64,000 nt of DNA from NCBI GenBank assembly GCA_024742665.1, contig JANSYA010000004.1, forward strand, positions 186,001-250,000, read 5' to 3'. Under the pieces are notes generated by a model. It had not been told where the DNA came from and did not search any database. It worked only from the letters and a program-made list of their open reading frames with translations. Position 1 is the first letter of the stretch, and every line of letters starts with the position of its first letter. Positions 11,701-17,952 of this stretch are shown here, piece after piece. Source of the stretch: a bacterium. Lineage in GTDB: Bacteria > Spirochaetota > Leptospiria > Leptospirales > Leptonemataceae. Position numbers and translations under genes: made by a program.

Positions 11701-14700
11701 CGCAGTTGAGCCGCGTCGCGCTGTTCGGTCAGGCGGGCCAGAATCTGCGGATCGCTTTCTATATCGATCTGCGCCTGCCAGCTCAAAATGTCCGCGCTGA
11801 GCGCGTCGACTTCGGACTCCAGCCCGGACAGCCGCGTGCTTTCGGTGGTATAGGCCCGTGCACTCTGCTGGAGCAGGAGCTGCGCGTCGTAAGATTGTTC
11901 GCGTAGATAGACTGACAGAAAATTCACGGGCAGCGCCGCGATGTCATTCGCGATGGCCGTGCGAATCAGAGTTAGATCGGCCCGTAGCGATGGGGCAGCA
12001 ACGGCGCCGTAACGCGCCAGCAGGGACTGGTCCGCCGCGCTGAGGCCGGCATAAGCCGCGGCCAGGGCGGGGCCGTCGGCCGCTGCCAGCACGGTATCCA
12101 GATCGCCGAGCAATGTCGCACGCTCGCTCTCGATGGCGACAATGCGTGCGTCGCCGGCATCCGTGGGCAGACCGGCGCGAAAGTTTGCGGCAAAGCTGGA
12201 ACCGAGCGCCAGTTGTTCGACGCCGTCCAGCAGTCCGTCCCATTTTTCACTGACCGGGCGCTCATCACCCGGCGGCGGCACCGGCGCCGCAGACATAGCT
12301 TCGAGAATCGCGCGGTTTTCCAGCACCCACTGGCGGACCAGTTGAGCGCGCATGGCCGCTCGATTCGCTTCGGTCTGCAGGGTGAGCGGGCCCCCGTCAG
12401 TACGCGCGGTCAGCGGGTTTGCGTCGACCGCGGCGTTGGCTGCGCCCAGCAGGTTGCCATAGCTCTGTTCCCGATTCGCCTGGAGGAAGGTGGCCAGATC
12501 GGCCGCCGCGTCCCCGGCCAGGTCCAGGCCGCGCTGGTTGAGTTCTACAACGAGAGCCGCGTTCTCCTCGGCCAGCACGTCCGGGTCAGGGGCCAGGGCC
12601 GGATCCAAAAGCGAGTGCACAATCGAAGTGCGCACGCCAACTTCGCCGCGCACATTGGAAATGATCAGACCGCTCAGCTCATTAATGCGCGTCTCGTTCG
12701 CCGAAACGACTGCACGCAGAATTTGAAGATCAGCGATGGGATCGCCGTCGGCAACGGCGGTCGCGAGAGCACCGCGGGCCGCGATCAGGGCGGCGCGCAC
12801 ATTCGTCAGTTCGTCGAAGTGCTGGATGCCGCGGTCATAGCTTTGCTGCTCGGTCGTCGCCGCCGTGCGCGCCAGCAACTGGGCTTCGTTATTCAAAAAG
12901 ACATCCGCCAGGTCTTCGGCCGACATCAGGCTCAGGTCGCCCGCGCCGGCCAGCAGGTTCGTCAGGTTCTCTTCGCGCACTTTCGCGTCTTCGAGACCAC
13001 GCACTGCATTCAACAGATTCTGGCTGCGAGCATAGTCGGCGTTGGCCGACTCACGCTCATAGACCATGCGCAAGTACTCGGCCCGGCGCGAGCCAATCTG
13101 GTCGAGAGGCTGGCTCGTATCGAAGCCAGGCAAAGCTTCAATGGCAGTCATGCGGTTGAGAACCGCCGCCAACTGGTCGGTCGTATTCAGCATGGCCTGG
13201 TTGATCAGGTCCCCGGAGTTGGCCGCGCGTAAAATATCGTTTTGTTTGCGCGCCTGTTCATAGGCGTTCTGAGCGGCCTGCAGGTCTGCACTGGCGGCGT
13301 CGATGGCCGCCGCGTTCGCGACGATGGCCGCGCGTAGATCAGTGACGCCCGCCTGGAGATCGGTTAACATCGGATCTGCAACAGCGTTGCGGACTGTATT
13401 AAATTCTGTGCGAAAGCCGTCGAAATCGTAGTCGGCGATCAGCCGGGTGAGTTCGCCGTTCACCGCGCCCAGACCGGTCGTAATCGTCGACCAGCGGTTG
13501 GTGATGTACGTTGCGCTCTGGCCGCCGTCAATTTCCTGCCTGAGCGTCAGCAGCTTTTCGCGCAGATTGTACATGCGATGCGTGGCGTGCTGCTCGGCCG
13601 GCACGTTGGCCGTGAGGTAGGTATCGATATCAGTAATCGCGTCGTTGAGATCTCCGCTGCTCGGCGGTGTTCCAAGCGAAAGCACATCGGCGACCATTGT
13701 TTGCTCGGCGCCCAGACGCGCTTCGTAAGCAAACAGATCGGTTTCGCTAATACCGCGCTCGGATAGCAGGCGGTCGAACTCAGAATCGCGGACGGCGGGA
13801 AAAGTCTGCACCAGCGGATCCACGCTCAGATCGCCTTTCAGCAGCAGATAGTGCAGCTCGCGCAGGTCACGGCGCGCCGCGGCGATTTCCGCGCGCTCGG
13901 CCGTCACCTGCGCCAGTTCCAGACCGGCTTCGTTGGCTTCAGCCAGATCCGCGTAGCGCTTCACGGCTTCCGCAGTTTGCAGGCGCTTCGCCAGATAATT
14001 GCGTTCGCGGCGCAGTTGCTCCCATTCGAGCTCGGCCGCGGTCATAAAGTACGGATCGTTTTCGTTCGCGCTGAGATAGTAGCCGGCCCCGCCGCCGCCG
14101 CTGCCACCCTGGAAATACTCCAGCACGGTAGTGCGCAGGCGACCGTTGCGATCCTGCGAGTCCGCAAACCAGGTGCGGAATTCAGTTTTAATGGCTTCCA
14201 ATCGCGCGGCGTCGTCCGCCAGCCCGCTGCGGTCCACGTCCAGAATCGCCAGCAGTTCGCGGCGATGGTCGTCGTATTTCAGGTCCAGTCCGTTGACCAG
14301 ATCGCGCAGGTCTGCTGCGTCGCCGATCGGCTCAAAGTCCAGCACGCCGTTGCTTTCTATTTCCGCAGTGCGATCCGTAAAGAGCCCGTTGGACTCAATG
14401 ATTCCGCTGATGTCCCGCTGGTAGAGCAGGAAGTCTTCGCCGCGAAAGGACATCTCGTCGATCAGGTCGTCTTCGAAGTCGCCCACTCCCAGGTCGACGA
14501 TGTCCTGAACCAGATCACCGGCATAGCTGCGGCGATCGTTCAGAAAGCCGCTGTCGGTCGCATCGGAGTTCATCAAATCGCCGAGTACGATTTCGCTTTC
14601 CCCCAGGATCGCCTGAAATCTACCGATGGCGGCCTGGGTTTGATCCCGCTGCTCTTCATAAAAACAGTACATCACCGCTTCACGGGACGAACCCGGATTC

Positions 14701-16172
14701 GCACAGTTCTGCGTGCCCATTTCCGCCAGCAGTCCGTCATAGTATGCGTAAGCTTCTTTAGCCTGGAGCAGCGCGCTGCCGCCGCCGCGAACCATATCAC
14801 CCAGGCGATCCATACTCGCCGTACGGCGTGCCAGCTCTTCGGCCACGAAATCATTCAGACTCGCTTCGGCCGCGGCTCGACTGTCCGCAAATTCGGTAAA
14901 CTTCGCTTCCCACAGTGCGCGGCCTTCCGCGATTTGCGCTCGGATCTCGCTCAGCCACTCTTCGCGCGCTTCAACCAGTTTGTCGTGATTGGCGCTCCAG
15001 ATGGCTTCGCCTTCCGCCCGACTGCGTTCGGACTCGGCCTGCCAGCGCAGTCGCTCGCTGTACAATTGCTCCTCCGCCACATCCCAACGCCGCAGACCTG
15101 AGGCGATGACGTTCTCCACCTGTTTTTCCCAGTCGCCGGAGAGCGAACTAATCGTGTTCGCATCGGGCATCTCTTGTTCGGAGAGATTCTTGATCTGATC
15201 CTGCGCCGAGGAGAGCATATTGCTCGTATTCGCTTCCAGTTCGGCGGAAGTCCGCGCCATGACCCCGTCGGCGTACGCGTCCGCGCTGCTCGCGTCGGCG
15301 ATGAGCCGGGCGCTTACGTCGTCCTCACGAATGCGGGCGACGTAATCGTTTTTCGCCCGTAGAGTATAGAAGTGATCGCGGATCTCGAATTCCTGGCGGA
15401 GCTCGGCCGCTCGCTGATCCAGTTGCGCTTCGAAAGCGGCTCGCTCGGCCGGATCCCCGGCGAAGGCGGCGCGCGCCGCATCCAGGTCCGCCGTAAGCTG
15501 GACTTCAAAATCGTCAACAATGGTCGCGCCGGCGGCGCTCATCCGCGCGTCCCACCCGGTCAGGTCGAGCTCCAGGTCGGCGGCCGTTTGCGCTTCGACT
15601 TCGGCGACCAGCGCTTCGTATTCTTCTTCCGCGGCGAATTCCACATCGATCGCCGCGCGTTCGCCGCGATAAGTACCACGTTCATCCAGAAAATAATCAA
15701 TTGCGTCGGTTTCCCAGGCGACACGAGCGACTTCGAACTCCGCTTCCAGAGTGGCCGTACGGGCTTCGCGCTCCACCGGATCATCCGTTTCTTCCTCAAC
15801 GAGCAACAAACGATCGCGCAGAGCGGCGTACGCCTCTTCTTCCCACTGAACTCGTTCCTGGGCGATACCCGTCTCGACGTAGTTGCTCCAGGCGTCGACA
15901 TCGTTCAGGCGCGACGCGCGATCCACGAAGCGATCCATATCTTCTTCGCTCTGGTCGTCAAAACTGCGAAAGGGCTGGGCCACAAGTTCGTGTAGCGGCG
16001 GCAGTGTCGTGTGCAGCATTCCGAAGAGCGCGAGATACGCCGCACCACGCCACAGGCGAGAGAGCGGGCTGCGACTCGCGGACGCCGGAGCGCGGCGTTC
16101 GGCGCGATTGAGCGGTACAACGATCGAATCGGATCCGGAGGCGGTGCGGTCTGATTTGGTAATCGATTTCAT
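2724..16172 (-). CDS. Giant protein, TIGR04388-like ('Lepto_longest') family, 4482 residues
   Basis: One uninterrupted frame covers over a fifth of the window. Layout, in approximate residues: a basic N-terminus and one hydrophobic segment (about 45-65, uncleaved anchor or signal) ending at LVAQPFRSFDDQSEEDMDRF; about 3000 residues of Ala/Glu/Asp/Arg-rich helical, largely coiled-coil sequence; a hydrophobic hairpin near 3145-3200 (AGIAAIATGTALVAGLF and following); a further coiled coil around 3470-3590; a second hydrophobic glycine-rich block near 3935-3980; then a less regular C-terminal region ending in WEEHRSNFWKNLDGY. Size, layout and C-terminal third match what I know of the Leptospira giant family TIGR04388, whose function is not established; a structural or secreted role is inference. 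GGAG lies 9 bases before the ATG, which overlaps the stop of the upstream ORF as ATGA. No frameshift is visible. Confidence 0.85.
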   Translation of the reverse strand: MKSITKSDRTASGSDSIVVPLNRAERRAPASASRSPLSRLWRGAAYLALFGMLHTTLPPLHELVAQPFRSFDDQSEEDMDRFVDRASRLNDVDAWSNYVETGIAQERVQWEEEAYAALRDRLLLVEEETDDPVEREARTATLEAEFEVARVAWETDAIDYFLDERGTYRGERAAIDVEFAAEEEYEALVAEVEAQTAADLELDLTGWDARMSAAGATIVDDFEVQLTADLDAARAAFAGDPAERAAFEAQLDQRAAELRQEFEIRDHFYTLRAKNDYVARIREDDVSARLIADASSADAYADGVMARTSAELEANTSNMLSSAQDQIKNLSEQEMPDANTISSLSGDWEKQVENVIASGLRRWDVAEEQLYSERLRWQAESERSRAEGEAIWSANHDKLVEAREEWLSEIRAQIAEGRALWEAKFTEFADSRAAAEASLNDFVAEELARRTASMDRLGDMVRGGGSALLQAKEAYAYYDGLLAEMGTQNCANPGSSREAVMYCFYEEQRDQTQAAIGRFQAILGESEIVLGDLMNSDATDSGFLNDRRSYAGDLVQDIVDLGVGDFEDDLIDEMSFRGEDFLLYQRDISGIIESNGLFTDRTAEIESNGVLDFEPIGDAADLRDLVNGLDLKYDDHRRELLAILDVDRSGLADDAARLEAIKTEFRTWFADSQDRNGRLRTTVLEYFQGGSGGGGAGYYLSANENDPYFMTAAELEWEQLRRERNYLAKRLQTAEAVKRYADLAEANEAGLELAQVTAERAEIAAARRDLRELHYLLLKGDLSVDPLVQTFPAVRDSEFDRLLSERGISETDLFAYEARLGAEQTMVADVLSLGTPPSSGDLNDAITDIDTYLTANVPAEQHATHRMYNLREKLLTLRQEIDGGQSATYITNRWSTITTGLGAVNGELTRLIADYDFDGFRTEFNTVRNAVADPMLTDLQAGVTDLRAAIVANAAAIDAASADLQAAQNAYEQARKQNDILRAANSGDLINQAMLNTTDQLAAVLNRMTAIEALPGFDTSQPLDQIGSRRAEYLRMVYERESANADYARSQNLLNAVRGLEDAKVREENLTNLLAGAGDLSLMSAEDLADVFLNNEAQLLARTAATTEQQSYDRGIQHFDELTNVRAALIAARGALATAVADGDPIADLQILRAVVSANETRINELSGLIISNVRGEVGVRTSIVHSLLDPALAPDPDVLAEENAALVVELNQRGLDLAGDAAADLATFLQANREQSYGNLLGAANAAVDANPLTARTDGGPLTLQTEANRAAMRAQLVRQWVLENRAILEAMSAAPVPPPGDERPVSEKWDGLLDGVEQLALGSSFAANFRAGLPTDAGDARIVAIESERATLLGDLDTVLAAADGPALAAAYAGLSAADQSLLARYGAVAAPSLRADLTLIRTAIANDIAALPVNFLSVYLREQSYDAQLLLQQSARAYTTESTRLSGLESEVDALSADILSWQAQIDIESDPQILARLTEQRDAAQLRVDALTPRIAALQTTVDGLAVDLRDSQFRLREISAPGSSAPLLNNALALVSGEAESAQLLGQLQRSTADYAREPAPTETELSDQLKTIIGFYETDITGAIVRDGSDNPIVSAEFQALGISDPAAALEDVLAGSQRGDDLARWSNRLSDWVQDPDNTAGAPRELLAAAELLALSVQDYQNAVAFIENRNSDPLILAGEADQQEAEATAYLEKLRLLQNLEKRLSDSIAQARAAGQDPNAVVESPAIVALRILEEAESQYIFQLFRGYDLNGAPDGLANPELQARADRLRELAGTLREGARDGQLLAIADRYAQGMEIYIATAQAAADPASIAPPGRAGFFSSLPELNADTVRATFNAIPGDEGFRIAATEWLRTTGTLADNVFFREAVLTALADTVGSGTLLKTAVLTNIDSLLVDINAQLNDYLDEMDFIAQREAYIPAGSVDSDVAAAIANLIVATGGMTADEQARLESELYEQELGRAMQIAANVDYYFAGDYPAELREFILVQQYATANERYAKYQAARASSIAVERDLATLDLRGLTGDYGRYILAQDFADYQNAVPAQSVSGAVNAAAADGDTLTLNAYLNQYLQDRNLDPSLLPDGGEQLLLTIEFQEYQRIFNDATAAGGLHLLDESQYAADFAGFVQLAMIEDFVIRNAVTLSGATVADREVEFRAFFEDALDDATYTHGGESLRVRLRGSANMERLFVQAFASMELGGSFPLELNLPPSVAGADPAAALPSPEDYLPLELLAIAGYESVDPAAIIAAVSPEYARAFALLESQRALRPADLAVGLNTSDTELDAILARAGFSGATALAPADRTAVHSALRAAITGSNLAQRGATSSAQALAILRDDRAVAAMAGDAGALADQRILLASGAIAELDNRADALIASSDLPLGPHRSALARALAEALYVDRGAAGAVSAETSALFAAVPGSQDLVEAQIAEGQLSADLAGVLLRDAAIVNQYFTQIQESDADRAYVESLFADQTLATPLARLDLRSDLYTAQAIQARESERAVAGLFASLADGQEFQRTQEREWISEVEQARALREFSGKLNSNPSLISFGNYRTFVGAENSAQQAAYQKYLDGSPDPVKSFEEFHGGRVLSVVSLNEDPTALFALDADQWMDRLRSDNPGLVGAAVDVDGDGDASNDPRSVTVQSVSNEAMRLAAGSTDDQLRYVFQEALANNYLEAVTRMNAAFSTVFRTAALVGARSVEHSAETVAADVLATGYNVVAAAGVNDLSGIEALVQDASDRQAANGNAQLQQMRTIARAMTSELDSAGGEFADAALRKHIADNGALNYIEDTFKPIADNLAAAEAVMNDATAAGDALQNEFAARNSEYVTGLDELSKRFRAFSEASDEFERRQAVKEYAETPYLFASSEVDPESTDGFSADARAEYDLALKALDAAQQRLDEAALDVRAEARLSDLESLVVGLDAGSVYTALTVAERDELVQLRDRDARIDLTLSVAERARFDELRLRETHESYGDVLEARAEHIRHSLRMVRLHKAREVVNAEVERRRSIAEERKRAFDQEMDRTFGTVGTDEETDARNLVYMRLVSKIGDDAAYFNEFRAWYALTTPEDEKLPEGNNGDQPRPQNELAVAEGLASDTSFISELEAAAVQTFFGASGRLAEYAVFASTYLSYLTGLGVQDVAEQELELTKITAGVTIAAGIAAIATGTALVAGLFTAPFGFWYIGFGTAMVTSGSLAIHIMQVTYDGRKKEAEDMRKIAESAANDASVRKVREKQQAYDEALADLNYFLRAPDLTTAKDRIIEWGKQHPDDKSYGTETAGAQLYDLTEDDLKYLFDSDVGPNFYDSDGGVMTLSAEESAEALDVAALREETVFEDSFGRRFNADPAVLLDSAPGTLSNGVYSSGGTDYIEIQITNPNGTTELAYAPIIADPDSVAKDSVYSLGALLDSTVAHGTGLRDQRRNAYYLAGENAISSGDADRSTILKDRDAAFEDLFLTAADRDIGGREFSGYRMVYEEYEQTQREVLERELQQRRDLQTVEWDLREQELEDRHRLWTKRMDTLLAEGTEHWGRVSDKYLQEWDAWKRDHDNSTARGAAEWTEEINKHYEKRQAWEQETSQAAAEKTAEEVLTKAIQELNQQISSTSESFGLDLESINATATVNAAIDEIRRSQPTNAGLLDSITDSVNSFQTRLDISMLTGANTGGSIAGVSGAFREEARQHQRRMRTLANVKAAEEYQRMIRMFADQIEVQNDQIENSTKAAAFGAGFGLDGDLFTKRAGISGARASVNKYNRFETEAAVEAQLNLLGIARITGAELTAFLEEKSDFEVQLYFENQRLATQTVFDRIIGTDPSKRGESRDVAEIGLFGAWVGSAGSSDEENPSEGFGELGASAEEGRPGGSYAGFFPQLNAAAEELAKADADRLSEAGGGPVVQGALGFVNGLNPAMMVMNTATNIQKAVINGKPLGDVIGANMLNLVKQIGMSVGSVLLSMSGVGAGLAAGIMLTMVSSMIQADPNTGEIGFAMTEQAMFSAMLAVGGARLGVGLKFYGDKATKSLSKIASSSPKLGGAMTGFMNVAPSVFTGAVQNFGQAGMQFDSDGNYSGFDYNAAAVGAVVGGLSGGAMTKIGIQPYKSGSRGAHFRAEYAQHAITSSISQTGEVFKALSGVAPASLDMMGGDLTTLVGMATSSVANRAKYTAGLENYEAPLESILWKARQGMGNAIYNRLSTKNQARVNYVGARAMAMKHQAADVFRGAGHYFSRRRREDLPPANTDRDTDTVAQRNTEPNDETTLMDRARQAWENAPSMDQVFQQIRSTVGGMRDGLNRLTGNAAPEPTNRYGDVDGGPNLADRVGAEIDSGGARWGENWDMDFSLRQVATDVLMSPFRAVGGFVARQRTNYWEWNNRLKHAKDQNRHGNVDNDASYEAREGDLLSREQYLEALKASGGLDHQLPAESGLDQTVVNRWNMMVGQRSSTQSGVKAKTSGEIAGLFSGEGQEELADFWEEHRSNFWKNLDGY

Positions 16173-17221
16173 GGGGAAACTCCAATTAGTTCAGGGGGCG
16201 ATTGTCGGCGACCGGGTACGAGCGCCGATTGCGGCGAAGCGATAGCATCACCTGTTCCGCAGGTCATAGCTGCGAAAGAATCGAAAACAACGAAAGCAGC
16301 CCGGGTTGGGCGGAATCGAAGAAAATAGCCGAAAACGCGGGCCTCGACGGCAGTGTCGGAAGCGACGGAAGCGACGGAAGCGACGGAAGCGAATGAGACA
16401 GGCGAAAGGGATGGGATGAAAGACTGAAACGAAAAGGCAGCCGGGAGCGGCTTGAAAAAAATGCGGAGCGAGAGTGGTGAACCGGGAGAGAAATTGCTCT
16501 GAGTGGCAGGTCGCCCCGAAATTGCACCGTTTCGGATCGAATGCAGATGCAGGTTCGCCCGTACGTCTATGTCCCGCCCGATGCCGGGACGCGCGGCGAT
16601 ATCATGCGACACCCGGGGCGCCAGACGATCTACGGACGCGAAACCAGAGACGAAGCCCGGTCCGGCGCGGTGCATCGCGCTACGTTCTGTCACAGAAGCG
16701 GCATGACGCAAATCGCGCAGAGGCCCGGCACAGCGAATTTCGCCACGCTCTTGATTGGACAGGGCACTCCCGCCGTTCATGATGCGGTATTCGACTTCGA
16801 GTAATTCGAAGCTACCGCCGCTCAGAGAGTCCATCCGTCGCCAGAAATCAGCGGCGAGTTCGTGCTCGGATTCGCTGACGGCGCTCGGCACAGGTCCGGT
16901 GTTTTCCGCTTTTATTAATTTGCCCGGCCAGAACCGAACCAGGGCCGCATCAACAAAATCGATTTCGAATTGCAGCGCCCTAAACGATGCCTTCGTCAAT
17001 GAGTCCGCAAGATCGACCGGAGCACTGCGAGCATTCGAAACAGACGCAACTTCACCGGCATAGAGCGACCCACCGCACAACGATAGCAAGATTAGAGAAA
17101 TATGAAGTTTACGTGACAAGGCAGACAGGCGCGACAGAAGAACGAGTTTCAGATACGAATCGAATGCCGAACGCATAAAATGCACCGGACGCACTGCGAG
17201 TTGTTTTTCGATCGCCTTCAT
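16169..17221 (-). CDS. Putative secreted protein overlapping the giant gene
   Basis: An open frame of about 350 codons with no family I recognise. The N-terminal part looks genuine: a basic start followed by a hydrophobic signal segment (LHISLILLSLCGGSLYAG) that could be cut after SLYA, or possibly be a relaxed lipobox at the Cys. About 110 normal-looking residues follow (FRALQFEIDFVDAALVRFW). The C-terminal third is Ser/Phe/Pro-rich and holds a VAS repeat made by a 9-bp tandem repeat. The stop overlaps the giant gene's start as ATGA, which suggests translational coupling. Starts at 17221 (ATG), 17176 (ATG) and 17296 are possible; none has a clear ribosome binding site. The odd C-terminal composition leaves room for a frameshift or a shorter true protein. 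Confidence 0.45.
   Translation of the reverse strand: MKAIEKQLAVRPVHFMRSAFDSYLKLVLLSRLSALSRKLHISLILLSLCGGSLYAGEVASVSNARSAPVDLADSLTKASFRALQFEIDFVDAALVRFWPGKLIKAENTGPVPSAVSESEHELAADFWRRMDSLSGGSFELLEVEYRIMNGGSALSNQERGEIRCAGPLRDLRHAASVTERSAMHRAGPGFVSGFASVDRLAPRVSHDIAARPGIGRDIDVRANLHLHSIRNGAISGRPATQSNFSPGSPLSLRIFFKPLPAAFSFQSFIPSLSPVSFASVASVASVASDTAVEARVFGYFLRFRPTRAAFVVFDSFAAMTCGTGDAIASPQSALVPGRRQSPPELIGVSP
16359..16393. repeat. 9-bp tandem repeat, about four copies
   Basis: GGAAGCGAC is repeated head to tail, the last copy ending in GAA. The unit is three codons long, so copy changes would keep the frame of the overlapping ORF and only lengthen or shorten its Val-Ala-Ser run. Confidence 0.8.
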
Positions 17222-17952
17222 TGTAACGAAAAAGACTCCAGAAGCCATTCCTGGACTCTTTGCAGGCTGGCAATTTATTGAGCGTCGCAAGCGCACTCAA
17301 CAAAAAAGATCGCAGCAAGAATAGAAAAAGCAAAAGTCTCCCCCTGTGGGATAGTTATATGACAATTGCTGGCGCAGAACGACCGAAGATCGCCGATGTG
17401 AGTCAGCTCAAATCAAATTTGGCCACAATTATGACGTGATAGTGGCGCGAAACCCACGCAGCGAAGTCTATTCAAGACAGACGAGATCGCACCTGGTGTG
17501 CCGAACACATTTCGCAGGCCGCACAAACAGTCGTTAAACATAACTAAGAAGCATCTTGCATAATGCGGTTTTTATCCCCGCTGTCCGGACAGCATCCCAC
17601 CTGTACATTCAGATCGCAGTGGCTTTGATCGGCATGTACCGCGCGCCCTTCAACGGCCCTGCTGATCGTGATCACATTGATGGTCACGACTTGCCTGCGG
17701 GCGCCTGCCCAATACCTCTACCGCATCTTAATTGCAAACAATGCGGCCCTTACGCTGTCATTCATCGCCTGGATCCTGTATGAACAGCGCGGGGGTTCGT
17801 CAGAGCGCCAGCGAATTGGCTGGCGTTCAGGAATTCGTCGCGGAAGTTGCGGACAGAGTCGCGAAATACTCAGCTCCGCGCTGTCGGGCCTCGCAGCCGG
17901 CAATCAGAGCACGACGCCGAAACCACGCATTGAATTCCGATTGGAACCGGCC
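17222..17952. other. Gene-free stretch with a possible membrane-protein remnant
   Basis: Upstream of the ORF that ends at 16169 and downstream of the repeat lipoprotein gene there is no complete gene. On the plus strand from about 17650 to 17830 one frame encodes a strongly hydrophobic segment (ALLIVITLMVTTCLRAPAQ, then ALTLSFIAWILYEQRG). A neighbouring frame just upstream (17556-17660) also reads hydrophobic (YIQIAVALIGMYRAPFNG). This pattern suits a decayed, frameshifted membrane-protein gene, but no family is recognisable. The promoter for the minus-strand ORF and giant gene probably lies near 17225-17400. Confidence 0.3.
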
